Source of the DNA: Dyadobacter sp. CY345
Lineage (GTDB): Bacteria > Bacteroidota > Bacteroidia > Cytophagales > Spirosomataceae
Reading direction: 5' to 3'
NCBI RefSeq assembly: GCF_021502725.1
Contig: NZ_JAKFFS010000005.1
Span: 310,001-374,000 of the forward strand
Length of the DNA stretch: 64,000 bases
Under the pieces are notes generated by a model. The model saw only the letters and a program-made list of their open reading frames with translations. It had not been told where the DNA came from and searched no databases. Made by a program: the position numbers and the translations under genes. Positions within the stretch are counted from its first letter, which is position 1. Each line of letters starts with the position of its first letter. Positions 17,159-25,362 of this stretch are shown piece by piece.

Positions 17159-17224
17159 ATTTCGGCGCATTTCTATCAGAATATCACTAGTTTTATATGT
17201 TATTTTGAATATCGTGGCCGAAAT
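17159..17224. promoter_or_regulatory. Divergent promoter region with distant inverted repeat
   Basis: ATTTCGGC at 17159-17166 and its complement GCCGAAAT at 17217-17224 face each other across 50 bases in the 163-base space between the PhyH operon and the AraC gene. The second arm lies 27 bases before the AraC ATG. Paired distant half sites are typical of AraC-type looping control, so these are candidate binding sites. Confidence 0.4.
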
Positions 17225-17250
17225 AATACCTGAAACTTAGAACATACCAG

Positions 17251-18132
17251 ATGAAACCACTTATTCAGAAGTTACCGATAGACAGTAGTTCGTCATTTGT
17301 GGCCAGAACATACACAACGCCGTATTTTGAAACACCCTGGCACCAACACGAAGAGTATGAACTCCTTATAGAGACTATGGGGCAAGGGTCGGTATTTGTT
17401 GGTGACTTTATTGGCGAATATGAAGCAGGTGATGTCTTTCTGCTTGGCAAAAACCTGCCGCATTGGTTTCGGAAAAAGGATTCAGAATCTACGGGAAGTG
17501 CTGTGGTTGTTCAGTTTAAGGAAGAAATTTTTGGAGAAACGTTTTTAAAACTTCCCGAAATGCAACAGATAAGCAACCTTTTAAAAAATGCGTCACACGG
17601 CATTGCGCTAAAAGGCGACCTTAAAACAACGGTTGGTAATACCTTGAAATCAATAGAATCATTGACAGGTTTTTCCCAGCTTTCGGCTCTGCTGAACAGC
17701 TTGAACCAGATCAGTATTTCAGATCAAATAACCTTCCTGACCAATTCGCCGATCATTAGTTTTTCTAAACAGGATCAGGACCGTATCCATAAGGTCTTTG
17801 AATACACGATGCAAAATTTTCAAAACAAGATCCTGCTCAAAGATGTTGCAGCCATAACCAACCAAAGCGAGTCGGCTTTCAGCCATTATTTTAAGAAAAA
17901 TACCAAGAAAAATTACATCCAATTTTTAACCGAAATAAGAATTTCGCACGCCTGTAATTTACTTCTGACCACAGAAAAGTCGGTTACCGAAATATGTTAT
18001 GAAAGCGGATTTCACAATTGGTCCAATTTCAGTGAACATTTTAACAAAATATTAAAACAGTCACCGATGAAATATAGAAAAGGATCAGTTCGTGAGGAGA
18101 GGCTTGAATTAATGTCTGAATCCAATAATTAA
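17251..18132 (+). CDS. AraC family transcriptional regulator of the catabolic operon
   Basis: A 293-residue protein with an N-terminal cupin (residues 15-100: HQHEEYELLIETMGQGSVFVGDFIGEYEAGDVFLLGKNLPHWF) and a C-terminal AraC/XylS double helix-turn-helix (about 190-285: LKDVAAITNQSESAFSHYFKKNTKKNYIQFL and ITEICYESGFHNWSNFSEHFNKI-like). The cupin probably senses a sugar-like inducer. It is divergent from the PhyH-Gfo-isomerase-PQQ operon and is its likely activator. Confidence 0.9.
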   Translation: MKPLIQKLPIDSSSSFVARTYTTPYFETPWHQHEEYELLIETMGQGSVFVGDFIGEYEAGDVFLLGKNLPHWFRKKDSESTGSAVVVQFKEEIFGETFLKLPEMQQISNLLKNASHGIALKGDLKTTVGNTLKSIESLTGFSQLSALLNSLNQISISDQITFLTNSPIISFSKQDQDRIHKVFEYTMQNFQNKILLKDVAAITNQSESAFSHYFKKNTKKNYIQFLTEIRISHACNLLLTTEKSVTEICYESGFHNWSNFSEHFNKILKQSPMKYRKGSVREERLELMSESNN

Positions 18133-18196
18133 CTATTATCAGGATCAGAAAATACCGCTTTTTTTGATTTAAATTCTCACACAACAAACACATAAT

Positions 18197-18823
18197 TTAA
18201 TCACGATGCAGAAGCACTTTCCGAATCCTGCTAAGTGTCGCGGGAGTCATACCCAAATATGAAGCAATCATAGCTTGGGGAATACGGTTGATCAGCGATG
18301 GAAAGGAGGAAATCAAAGAACGGTACTTATCTTCTGCGGTCTGACTAATGGACGCATGAATTCTTTTTTGGGTATCAATTACATAATTAATATCGTTCTT
18401 TCGATTTACCACCTCGACAGCGGGGACTAACTTTTGAAGGAAAGAATATTCACCCTTTGAAACTACAAGGATCTCGGAATCCTCCAAAGCTTCGATAAAA
18501 TACATCGTTGGAATATCGAGATTGTAACTCTCATAATCATAAATCCAAGCATCTTCTAGTCCAAACCGGATAATATGCTCACCACCCCTGTCATTTACAG
18601 AAAACATTCGAAGCGCCCCCTGATTGATAAACGCAACATGCTTACATAATTCACCTTCCTGAACGAAATACTGATTCTTTCGCAAACGCCTGAATTTAAA
18701 GGTATTTCTAATCAAGTTTTTCTCCTGATCCGACAGTAACATTTCTGAAACTTTCTGTATCTGAAAGTTTAAGTTATCCCGGGCAATAGCGGACCTGTTT
18801 AGGGTGCTTGTGAAATGTTTCAT
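18197..18823 (-). CDS. Crp/Fnr family transcriptional regulator
   Basis: A 208-residue protein with a cNMP-binding-like domain (about residues 35-125, FRRLRKNQYFVQEGELCKHVAFINQGALRMFSV) and a C-terminal helix-turn-helix (IPQAMIASYLGMTPATLSRIRKV). The first 28 residues precede the usual start of the family, so translation may begin at the internal ATG of MLLSDQEKN. It is closely related to the next regulator upstream (19036-19632), suggesting an old tandem duplication. Two palindromes at 18914-18925 and 18991-19014 lie in its upstream region. Confidence 0.85.
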   Translation of the reverse strand: MKHFTSTLNRSAIARDNLNFQIQKVSEMLLSDQEKNLIRNTFKFRRLRKNQYFVQEGELCKHVAFINQGALRMFSVNDRGGEHIIRFGLEDAWIYDYESYNLDIPTMYFIEALEDSEILVVSKGEYSFLQKLVPAVEVVNRKNDINYVIDTQKRIHASISQTAEDKYRSLISSFPSLINRIPQAMIASYLGMTPATLSRIRKVLLHRD

Positions 18824-18913
18824 TGTTGATTTTTAAAAATATAAATCAAACAATATGCCAATTATAAATACCTGTTAATCAATCATTTAAAAAAATTAGC
18901 TATTGAAAAATTA

Positions 18914-18925
18914 ATGATATATCAT
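18914..18925. promoter_or_regulatory. Palindrome upstream of a Crp/Fnr gene
   Basis: ATGATATATCAT is a perfect 12-base palindrome, 90 bases before the ATG of the regulator at 18823. It could be an operator for that regulator or its neighbour. AT-rich palindromes of this size also occur by chance. Confidence 0.3.
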
Positions 18926-18990
18926 CACTACAAACTCGATATAGCGAATAGAAGAAAACATAGTCGTAAAATCACTTCGCTTCTGTCGAG

Positions 18991-19014
18991 GAATATCGTA
19001 AATATTCGATATTC
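18991..19014. promoter_or_regulatory. Inverted repeat between two Crp/Fnr genes
   Basis: GAATATCG and its complement CGATATTC flank an eight-base spacer (perfect 8-base arms). It starts 21 bases beyond the stop codon of the upstream regulator, so it could also be a short terminator hairpin, though no T run follows on the minus strand. An operator role is the alternative. Confidence 0.35.
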
Positions 19015-19035
19015 ATCAAAACAAAATTTGAGATG

Positions 19036-19632
19036 CTATGACTGTTCGCGTTTAACAATCTGTTTTCTGATCCGGCTGAGCGTTTCAGCGCTGATTCCCA
19101 GGTAGGAAGCTATCATTGACTGAGGGATCCGGTTTGCTAACGCAATATTATTCTTCAAAAAATGCAGGTATTTATCTTCTGCGCTATCACTGATCACAGA
19201 CTGGATTCTGTTTTGAGCTTTAATAAAACTTCTCTGAAAAATGGAATTGATCATTTCCTGAAAAACCGGGATCCTTTTTGATATTTCTAAAAAATCAGGA
19301 TGGCTGATTAGTAAAAGTTCGCTTTCCTCAATAGCATCAATGTTAAATCTTGATGGATTTCCGGAAGTCATACTTTCCCGGTCTCCTGCCCACCAGTCCT
19401 CAACGGCAAAACTTATGATATGCTCAACCCCGTCATCGTCAACAGAATAAGTTCGCAAGCATCCTTTTAGAACAAAAGCATTATACTTACTTACGTCACC
19501 TTCCTGCAAAAAATATTGCCTTTTCCGGAGTTTTTTTAGTGAACATAAAGACTCAATAAATTCAAACTGTTCAGCTGTTATACTACCAGCGCCAGTTTTT
19601 TCAATGATATAATTCCTGAATTTTTCAAACAC
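19036..19632 (-). CDS. Crp/Fnr family transcriptional regulator, divergent from SDR gene
   Basis: A 198-residue protein: cNMP-binding-like domain (about residues 28-120, LRKRQYFLQEGDVSKYNAFVLKGCLRTYSV) and C-terminal helix-turn-helix (IPQSMIASYLGISAETLSRIRKQIV). It is similar along its whole length to the product of 18197-18823. It is divergent from an SDR oxidoreductase gene, with a perfect FNR-type box at 19751-19766 between them, which makes the SDR gene the obvious target. No Fe-S Cys cluster is present. Confidence 0.88.
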   Translation of the reverse strand: MFEKFRNYIIEKTGAGSITAEQFEFIESLCSLKKLRKRQYFLQEGDVSKYNAFVLKGCLRTYSVDDDGVEHIISFAVEDWWAGDRESMTSGNPSRFNIDAIEESELLLISHPDFLEISKRIPVFQEMINSIFQRSFIKAQNRIQSVISDSAEDKYLHFLKNNIALANRIPQSMIASYLGISAETLSRIRKQIVKREQS

Positions 19633-19750
19633 ATGTTAATAGATTAATTCCTGATCAAAATCGAAATTCAAAGTGCCAAATCATTCAAAAAAGAGATCAT
19701 TTGGACAAATTTATTGTGAGCAATCCTTTAAAGAACAGATAAGCAAAAGT

Positions 19751-19766
19751 ATTGATTTAGATCAAT
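19751..19766. promoter_or_regulatory. FNR-type box between Crp/Fnr and SDR genes
   Basis: ATTGATTTAGATCAAT contains TTGAT-N4-ATCAA, the exact FNR consensus, and is a perfect palindrome with 6-base arms. It stands 73 bases before the SDR ATG and about 120 bases before the divergent regulator ATG, a placement suited to class I or II activation of the SDR gene and autoregulation. Confidence 0.65.
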
Positions 19767-19838
19767 TTATTTCTTACCAAATATCAATTTCTATCAGATC
19801 GGATATCATGAACTTTGTGAAAAATTTAAGATATCAAA

Positions 19839-20696
19839 ATGAGCAAAATAATTTTTATTACCGGAACCAGTACGGGATTTGGTAAATTAATGGTGATAAC
19901 GCTGGCTTCAAATGGCTTCACTGTTATTGCGGGTATGAGAGGAAAAAACGATAAGAATAAGGTAGTTTCGGAGGAGCTGTCCGCTATAAATGGAGTTGAA
20001 GTCGTTGAAATTGATGTGGCGAACGACAAATCCGTAACAGATGCTTTTGATTATTCTTTGGCAAAATACGGAACGATTGATGTACTCATCAATAATGCAG
20101 CAGTTAATGGGTATGGCGTTCTGGAAGCTTATTCTCTTGATCAGATTCGGCAAATGTTTGAGATAAATTTCTACGGCGTTTTACGTACCTATCAGGCAGT
20201 TTTGCCTGCGATGCGTAAAGCTAAAAAAGGACTAATTATCAACATAACTTCCGGCGCAAGTGGCCATACGCTGCCTTATATGGTTCCGTACCTTTCATCA
20301 AAAATAGCGGTTGAAAGCTTGTCAGAAGGGTTTCAAGAGGAGTTGCGACAATTTAATATTGAAAACGTAACCATTCAGCCAGGTGTATATCCAACTGAAA
20401 TGGCTGATGGCAGCAAACCCGGCATCGGTGCGGACAAAGAAGACATCGTGGCAGCGTATGGAGAAACTGCGGTTAAGGAATTTAACGCAATCGGAGCCGC
20501 ATTTATGAGCAAATCATCAGAGTTTAAAATGGATCCTCAAACAATTGCCGATGGCGTACTGGATCTGGTCTTGATGCCGGACGGACAAAGGCCGTTACGT
20601 TTTCCGCTTGACGCAATTGCGGAGGGTACTGATCACGAGTTTATTAATTCCAGAGCTGAGATAAAAAAACGATGGCTGGCAAAGTATATGGGTTAA
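19839..20696 (+). CDS. Short-chain dehydrogenase/reductase
   Basis: A 285-residue classical SDR: cofactor-binding ITGTSTGFGKLM (TGxxxGxG, residues 6-17), NNAAVNGYG, catalytic Ser in ITSGASGH and the Tyr-x-x-x-Lys pair in YLSSKIAVESL. The acidic residue after strand two (VVEIDVAND) lies in the usual D-V position. It reduces or oxidises an unidentified carbonyl or alcohol using NAD(P). An FNR-type box upstream and a divergent Crp/Fnr gene suggest inducible expression. VOC and ABM genes follow on the same strand and may form one detoxification unit. Confidence 0.9.
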   Translation: MSKIIFITGTSTGFGKLMVITLASNGFTVIAGMRGKNDKNKVVSEELSAINGVEVVEIDVANDKSVTDAFDYSLAKYGTIDVLINNAAVNGYGVLEAYSLDQIRQMFEINFYGVLRTYQAVLPAMRKAKKGLIINITSGASGHTLPYMVPYLSSKIAVESLSEGFQEELRQFNIENVTIQPGVYPTEMADGSKPGIGADKEDIVAAYGETAVKEFNAIGAAFMSKSSEFKMDPQTIADGVLDLVLMPDGQRPLRFPLDAIAEGTDHEFINSRAEIKKRWLAKYMG

Positions 20697-20822
20697 GATA
20701 AACCGTATCAATAAAGCATACAAAAGCAATTAAACTAATATTTTAACATCGGGTTTCGAACTTTGGAATTTTTAAAATCCAAAGTCAGGAGTTCTGAAAC
20801 CTGGGGTAATCAAATTAATGTA

Positions 20823-21287
20823 ATGGAAAATACCAAGCAATCAGAGACAGGACTAAAATCCTTTTCTCTTTATAACATCGCCTTTACGGTTGCAAATCTT
20901 GAAGCTTCTTTGGAATGGTACAAAGAAGTATTTGGATTTCAACTGGTCAGCAAATCGCGCTTTCAGCTTCCACAAGGAGGTGTAGACGCAGCCATTATTG
21001 AGGCAGGCGGCTTTAAATTGGAGCTGTTGACTGTTCCCAATGCCAAAAGAATAGAAGAGTTATTTTTGGAGCTGCCATTTCACCTGAATACCATAGGAAA
21101 TAAAAATATCGTATTTCAGGTTGAGAATATCGCTGTTGCAACAGAAGAACTTGCCAATAAGGGAGTTAAGTTCGTATACCGTGAACAATACCTGGTTGAA
21201 GGTGCAATGCTGTCAACCATGATTGAGGATATTGACGGAAATAAGATTAATATCTTTCAGACGAATACGCTGATTGAAAACAAATAA
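20823..21287 (+). CDS. VOC family protein
   Basis: From the ATG at 20823 this is a 154-residue VOC (glyoxalase-fold) protein: YNIAFTVANLEASLEWYKEVFGFQLVSKS, then IIEAGGFKLELLTVP, ENIAVATEELANKGVKF and MIEDIDGNKINIF. An earlier in-frame TTG at 20763 would add 20 unmatched residues, so I prefer the ATG. The substrate is unknown. It is only distantly related to the duplicated VOC proteins at 1892 and 6408. It follows the SDR gene by 126 bases. Confidence 0.85.
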   Translation: MENTKQSETGLKSFSLYNIAFTVANLEASLEWYKEVFGFQLVSKSRFQLPQGGVDAAIIEAGGFKLELLTVPNAKRIEELFLELPFHLNTIGNKNIVFQVENIAVATEELANKGVKFVYREQYLVEGAMLSTMIEDIDGNKINIFQTNTLIENK

Positions 21288-21397
21288 GTGCATTGATCTC
21301 ACATAGTCAATGATTTTCTATGAGAGATTATAACCATTGGAAGCGGGTTTGGAAAATCCAGGCCCTATTGTGCTGATTACAAATATTTAACATACTA

Positions 21398-21736
21398 ATG
21401 ATGACAAAAAAAGCAAAATTTGTGGTACATACATCCTACCACATACATCCGGAAGACAAACAAATTTTTATCGATGCGGTTAAAGCGCACATCCTCGTTA
21501 CCAGAGAGGTTCCGGGCAACGTCTATTATCATTTTTCATTCGACATGATTGATCCTGATATTTGTATCCTTGCTGAGGGCTGGACGGATCATGAAGCGAT
21601 TGATACGCAGTTAAAAAGCGAAAACTTCCAGAATGCATTGAAGGCAGTAATGGACAACGTTAGAATTATCGAAAGACACGGCACCATTTATACCGTGTCG
21701 GGTGAAGCAGACATTATTCCTGATACAATAGATTAA
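21398..21736 (+). CDS. Antibiotic biosynthesis monooxygenase (ABM) domain protein
   Basis: A 112-residue ferredoxin-like dimeric alpha-beta barrel protein: KFVVHTSYHIHPEDKQIFIDAVKAHI, then GNVYYHFSFDMIDPDICILAEGWTDHEAIDTQLKS. The family includes YgiN-type quinol monooxygenases that need no metal or flavin. With the SDR and VOC genes before it, it suggests handling of quinones or related reactive carbonyls (inference). A strong terminator follows directly after the stop. Confidence 0.82.
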   Translation: MMTKKAKFVVHTSYHIHPEDKQIFIDAVKAHILVTREVPGNVYYHFSFDMIDPDICILAEGWTDHEAIDTQLKSENFQNALKAVMDNVRIIERHGTIYTVSGEADIIPDTID

Positions 21737-21737
21737 A

Positions 21738-21775
21738 AATAGGCAGGACGGGCTTTCCGTCCTGCCTATTTTTTT
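21738..21775 (+). terminator. Strong intrinsic terminator after the SDR-VOC-ABM unit
   Basis: A perfect 14-base stem (AATAGGCAGGACGG and its complement) with a five-base loop is followed by TTTTTT. It begins at the stop codon of the ABM gene. Confidence 0.92.
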
Positions 21776-21873
21776 GGGATATCTGTAAATCTATTTCACT
21801 TAACTGACGTCTACGAAAACTAGCTTTTGAAAACGCTTAAACAGCCAGTGATTAAAAGACGTGAAGAGATTTT

Positions 21874-22075
21874 ATGGAAGAAATAAGCATTAGAAATTTT
21901 GAGAATGTCGAATAAGTAGCGGTTTCAGATTTTATCTTAAATATTCAAAATAATGAATCCTGTCTGAATTTTCTTCCGGAAGAACAACCGGACCTTTTAT
22001 CGATTAATAGCTTCTATAAAAATGGAGGATTTTGGGTTTGTTAAATTGAAGGATCAATATATGGCTGTTTAAAAA
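21874..22075 (+). pseudogene. GNAT acetyltransferase remnant (N-terminal part)
   Basis: From the ATG at 21874 the frame reads MEEISIRNFENVE, a stop, then VAVSDFILNIQNNESCLNFLPEEQPDLLSINSFYKNGGFWVC, a second stop, then IEGSIYGCL. The pattern V-x-x-FIL-IQ-x-E, EEQPDL and GGFWV-x-x-x-EG-x-x-G is the start of a GNAT-family N-acetyltransferase. The catalytic acetyl-CoA-binding half is missing, and two stop codons break the frame, so this is a decayed gene. Confidence 0.7.
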
Positions 22076-22097
22076 AAAATATTTCATAAAACTTGAA

Positions 22098-22191
22098 TTA
22101 CAATCCTTCGTAAATCAGGTAGACACAGGTAACTCCATCTATTACAAACCGGCCCCACTTTTCATCGTATAATACGGTAGGTTTGGCGACC
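22098..22191 (-). pseudogene. C-terminal remnant of a metallo-beta-lactamase-fold enzyme
   Basis: On the minus strand the frame reads IPVAKPTVLYDEKWG, then RFVIDGVTCVYLIYEGL and a stop. It matches the end of the intact enzyme at 40140-41096 (ASKPTAAYDAKWGGFVISGATFTYLVYKGV). An upstream stop codon directly precedes the fragment, so only about 30 codons of a former paralogue remain, next to the GNAT remnant. Confidence 0.7.
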
Positions 22192-22280
22192 GGAATTTAA
22201 TAAGTCATAAAAATGATAATTTAGACTTGTTTAACTATTTTTTTTTGCAAAACGTCTTGATACCTTACTGTGACTAGGCA

Positions 22281-22844
22281 TCACCGCTTACGATCCAGAT
22301 ATAATTTTGCCGATTCGCTCATCGTAATTATTGCACCGGCGAGAATCATAATGTCTTTAAGTACCAGTCTTCCCCTTGCCGACAAATATGGAAATCCGTG
22401 CTGTTCGTCGCCCAGGCTGGGAACCCAACTTTCTGGCGTAGTCACAAGAAAAGACAATGTCCCGAGCGTCATGATAAAAATCAAAATACTACCGATCATA
22501 CTAGGAAATGGCGCCAGACTGTGCAGCGCCACAAGTATGGCAACAGTAATAAGAAAAACTCCCAGACCTTTTGAATAACCATAAGTATTGTTGGCGATGT
22601 GCCACTGGTGATTCTCTGCTACGAGCTCTCCCTCCTTATTGATATGTTTTTTGTAATCTGCTGGATCTTGATAAAAAAATGACATAAATGGACTATTTGC
22701 AACAAATGGAACAATTCCATCTGCTTCATAAGTGAAAAACTTCAAACCTCCGATCCAAAGAAAAACAACAACAATACCAAAACGTACAACTTTTTTCCCC
22801 AACGGTTCCAGGCCAGAAATAAAGATCGCCAGTGAATTTTTCAT
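22281..22844 (-). CDS. DUF417 (YkgB-type) membrane protein
   Basis: A 187-residue protein with four hydrophobic helices, starting with VVRFGIVVVFLWIGGLKFFTYEADGIVPFVANSPFMSF, which is the DUF417/YkgB signature. The family is linked to redox and chlorine stress in other bacteria but its biochemistry is unknown. On the minus strand it follows the lipoprotein and cytochrome P460 genes and may belong to the same unit, 72 bases downstream. Confidence 0.87.
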   Translation of the reverse strand: MKNSLAIFISGLEPLGKKVVRFGIVVVFLWIGGLKFFTYEADGIVPFVANSPFMSFFYQDPADYKKHINKEGELVAENHQWHIANNTYGYSKGLGVFLITVAILVALHSLAPFPSMIGSILIFIMTLGTLSFLVTTPESWVPSLGDEQHGFPYLSARGRLVLKDIMILAGAIITMSESAKLYLDRKR

Positions 22845-22916
22845 GATTTATTTATTGAAAATGAACATCAAGTATAGGAATGTTTTTCCCAAAAACCTGC
22901 TGAGCAATGAAACAGT

Positions 22917-23384
22917 TCACGGAAAAACAGAAGCTTTTTGCTCGCGAATAAATTTTATCCTGGACTGTTTCTCGGAATCATTCCGATGCAGAATTTCTTT
23001 TTTACTATTTTCAACATGATAATCTGTCTGAACGACTCGATTACCCGACTGTGATACTTTCAAAATTTCTATTGTAAGAATTTCATCGTTTATATAACCT
23101 CCAAACCAATATGGATTTGGCTTTTGCTTCCATGTAACAAGTTTATAAACCTGCCCGGGCAATAGCGATCTTGAACTGTCAGATCCATTATTTATGGCAA
23201 TTGCGTTTCCATAGAGCGTAAAGTTTGTACTTTTTCTCCTATTAAAACCTGACGTGATTACGTGGAGATTCTCCTCTCCAAAAACAAATTCAGGCGCTAA
23301 AATTGTTTTATCTGCATGCGTACACCCTGCAAGAATGAAATGCGCAATAAAACATTGCAAAATTTTAATTTTCATATCACTCAT
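22917..23384 (-). CDS. Hypothetical lipoprotein coupled to cytochrome P460 gene
   Basis: A 155-residue protein whose signal peptide ends in the lipobox FILAGC, so it is probably a lipoprotein. The rest is not recognised (KLVTWKQKPNPYWFGGYINDEILTIEIL). The first ATG overlaps the stop codon of the cytochrome gene (TAATG at 23384), which implies translational coupling; the ATG at 23375 is an alternative and gives a more typical signal peptide. It may be a structural partner of the P460 protein. Confidence 0.65.
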   Translation of the reverse strand: MSDMKIKILQCFIAHFILAGCTHADKTILAPEFVFGEENLHVITSGFNRRKSTNFTLYGNAIAINNGSDSSRSLLPGQVYKLVTWKQKPNPYWFGGYINDEILTIEILKVSQSGNRVVQTDYHVENSKKEILHRNDSEKQSRIKFIREQKASVFP

Positions 23385-24352
23385 TATTTAATTGCCAGTT
23401 CCGGTGTTCTTGTTGGGATATCAAATACAAAACCATTTTTTGAAACAAGGCGATGGCAATTGATACAGGAAACGGCGAAGGCCACGGTATTACCATATGG
23501 TTTAAGTTCGAGCCCGTTAAATCTGGCAAACCCCCACCCCTCAGTATCCGTGAACTTTTTCGAATCTTTAATCATCATCTGAACATTGTTAAAATTTCCC
23601 GGCTTTGTGGTACCTTCCCCGTCTTCGGGTTGCATATTCCAGACGACTTTAACGATTATCGCACCATCAGGCCAGGGATTTATTGTTTTTTCATTTATAG
23701 CCTTCACTGTGATATCATTCCCATAAACCAGCCGCATCGTACCATTGTCCAGACGATTGGTAGAAGCGATCACTTTCCAGCTTTTATAATCGTCAAAATA
23801 GCTGATCCCGTTGATTGATTTCGGTCTACTGGCGATTGACTTATTTACAACTTTTATTTTCGCAGTATCGCCTGCGCCATGGTTTCGATGCGAGAGTTGT
23901 GTTACATAAGTTTTCAAAAGTGAAAGCTCTTCATCCGTGATTCGGGCCTTCCTGTGCACTGCCGTATATTGTGGAAGCGGCATTTTTCCCGCTTCAATCA
24001 TATTGACCATATACCATAATTTCACTTCCTGATCTGCCGGAGATATGCTGTCCCAGGTCGAAAAATTATATCGCTTTCGTGCTTCTCTGACATCAGCTGC
24101 TACCATATAGGAAAACGGGGCAAGTTTATCAAACCATTGCAGCTTTGTTTCGTTGGAGTGACAGTCGTAACAGGATCGTTCAAAAATACTTTTAATTTCC
24201 TTTGGCGCCTTGAACTCGCCAGAAACAGCCGGATTTTGAATTGACGGGGTAGCAACTTGCATGCCGATCAATCCGGCAAACAAAATAATCAATATAATGC
24301 CTGTCAGCTTTCTGGAACTATTGCTTTGGAAAAAATTCATATCGATAAACAT
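23384..24352 (-). CDS. Heme-binding domain plus cytochrome P460 fusion protein
   Basis: A 322-residue protein anchored by an N-terminal helix (LTGIILIILFAGLIGMQVA). An N-terminal heme-binding domain has CYDCHSNET (about residue 60) and a likely axial ligand in GKMPLPQY. A C-terminal cytochrome P460 domain follows (about 165-320: YKSWKVIASTNRLDNGTMRLVYGND, and CINCH near residue 296). P460 cytochromes oxidise hydroxylamine or nitric-oxide-related species or detoxify other N compounds. It heads the minus-strand unit with the lipoprotein and DUF417 genes. Confidence 0.87.
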   Translation of the reverse strand: MFIDMNFFQSNSSRKLTGIILIILFAGLIGMQVATPSIQNPAVSGEFKAPKEIKSIFERSCYDCHSNETKLQWFDKLAPFSYMVAADVREARKRYNFSTWDSISPADQEVKLWYMVNMIEAGKMPLPQYTAVHRKARITDEELSLLKTYVTQLSHRNHGAGDTAKIKVVNKSIASRPKSINGISYFDDYKSWKVIASTNRLDNGTMRLVYGNDITVKAINEKTINPWPDGAIIVKVVWNMQPEDGEGTTKPGNFNNVQMMIKDSKKFTDTEGWGFARFNGLELKPYGNTVAFAVSCINCHRLVSKNGFVFDIPTRTPELAIK

Positions 24353-24427
24353 GTTTTGTAAACGTCAATACTCCTCAATTACACATTTTGCCTTCCACTG
24401 TACAATAAAAAGAGCATCTTATCCTTT

Positions 24428-24976
24428 TCAATAGATCTTACTTAGCGCGGCCACTTCCGGGAAGTCGATTGGAACGGAGGTCAGGGCATAGATGTAATTG
24501 GTAAAAATCTTGGCTGTAATCAGACCAACAAGTTCTACCAGCGCTGCCTCGTTGTAACCAGCGTTAAAAAAATCTTCAATTAAAGATTGGTCAGCAGCGC
24601 CCTTATTTTCGGTTATTGATTTGGCCAGATGCAGTACCGTATTTAACTTGCTGTTCGCAGCGTCCGCATTCCTGAAACCTAATATTTCGTCATTGGTAAA
24701 GCCTTTCATCGTCCCAATCATCGTATGTGCGGCAAGGCAGTAATTACAACTGTTGACTTCGGATACTACCAAATTTATTGCTTCTCTTTCCTTTGGTGTA
24801 AAAACGCTTTTGCTTAACGCATTCTCAAAATCCAGAAAACCTTTCAGTGTGCTGGCCGAATAACCCATGGCAGCATAAAGATTTGGGACTTTTCCCAATT
24901 GTTTTTTTAACTGATCAAACAACAATTGCGCTTCCGGCCTTACCTGGTCATAACCAGGAACTTGAATAGTTTTCAT
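24428..24976 (-). CDS. Carboxymuconolactone decarboxylase/AhpD-like peroxidase family protein
   Basis: A 182-residue all-helical protein with the AhpD-type active site CNYCLAAHTMIG (Cys-x-x-Cys-x-x-x-His, about residues 78-85) preceded by REAINLVVSEVNS. Members reduce alkyl hydroperoxides or act as general thiol-disulfide enzymes. It is the most upstream gene of a redox group (AhpD-like, P460, lipoprotein, DUF417) on the minus strand, 75 bases before the P460 gene. Its promoter should lie in the 24977-25362 region. Confidence 0.9.
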   Translation of the reverse strand: MKTIQVPGYDQVRPEAQLLFDQLKKQLGKVPNLYAAMGYSASTLKGFLDFENALSKSVFTPKEREAINLVVSEVNSCNYCLAAHTMIGTMKGFTNDEILGFRNADAANSKLNTVLHLAKSITENKGAADQSLIEDFFNAGYNEAALVELVGLITAKIFTNYIYALTSVPIDFPEVAALSKIY

Positions 24977-25362
24977 ATCGATATATTTAATTGATTAATA
25001 TTGACCCTGAATTATTTAAACGGGTGACATCCATCAACCAACCATAATTATACCAATAATTAACTATTTGTTAAACAACACGTTGCAAAAATTACCTACA
25101 TTATTCACCTCTTAAATACCGTTTTTTGGTGATCATGAATTGATATATCGTTATCATTAATTCTTTTTTATTAAACTTTTTCACTGTCTGAATTCATCTA
25201 CAATCGTATGTCTCTATACGTATACATATACATGACTAATTTCATCGTATAATGTACCGTTTTATTTTACTAAATTTAAATATCAGGGGGTTTTGCTGCT
25301 TGTTAATCTCTGATAAAAAGGAGCGTTGCATTTAATTATTTTTTCTGCTAAATGGTATTCGT
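24977..25362. other. Divergent promoter region, AT-rich
   Basis: About 390 bases between the AhpD-like gene and the histidine kinase gene. It holds the promoters of both but no open frame or strong palindrome. The stretch 25200-25245 has alternating purine-pyrimidine sequence around TACGTATACATATACATG. No operator could be assigned. Confidence 0.4.
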
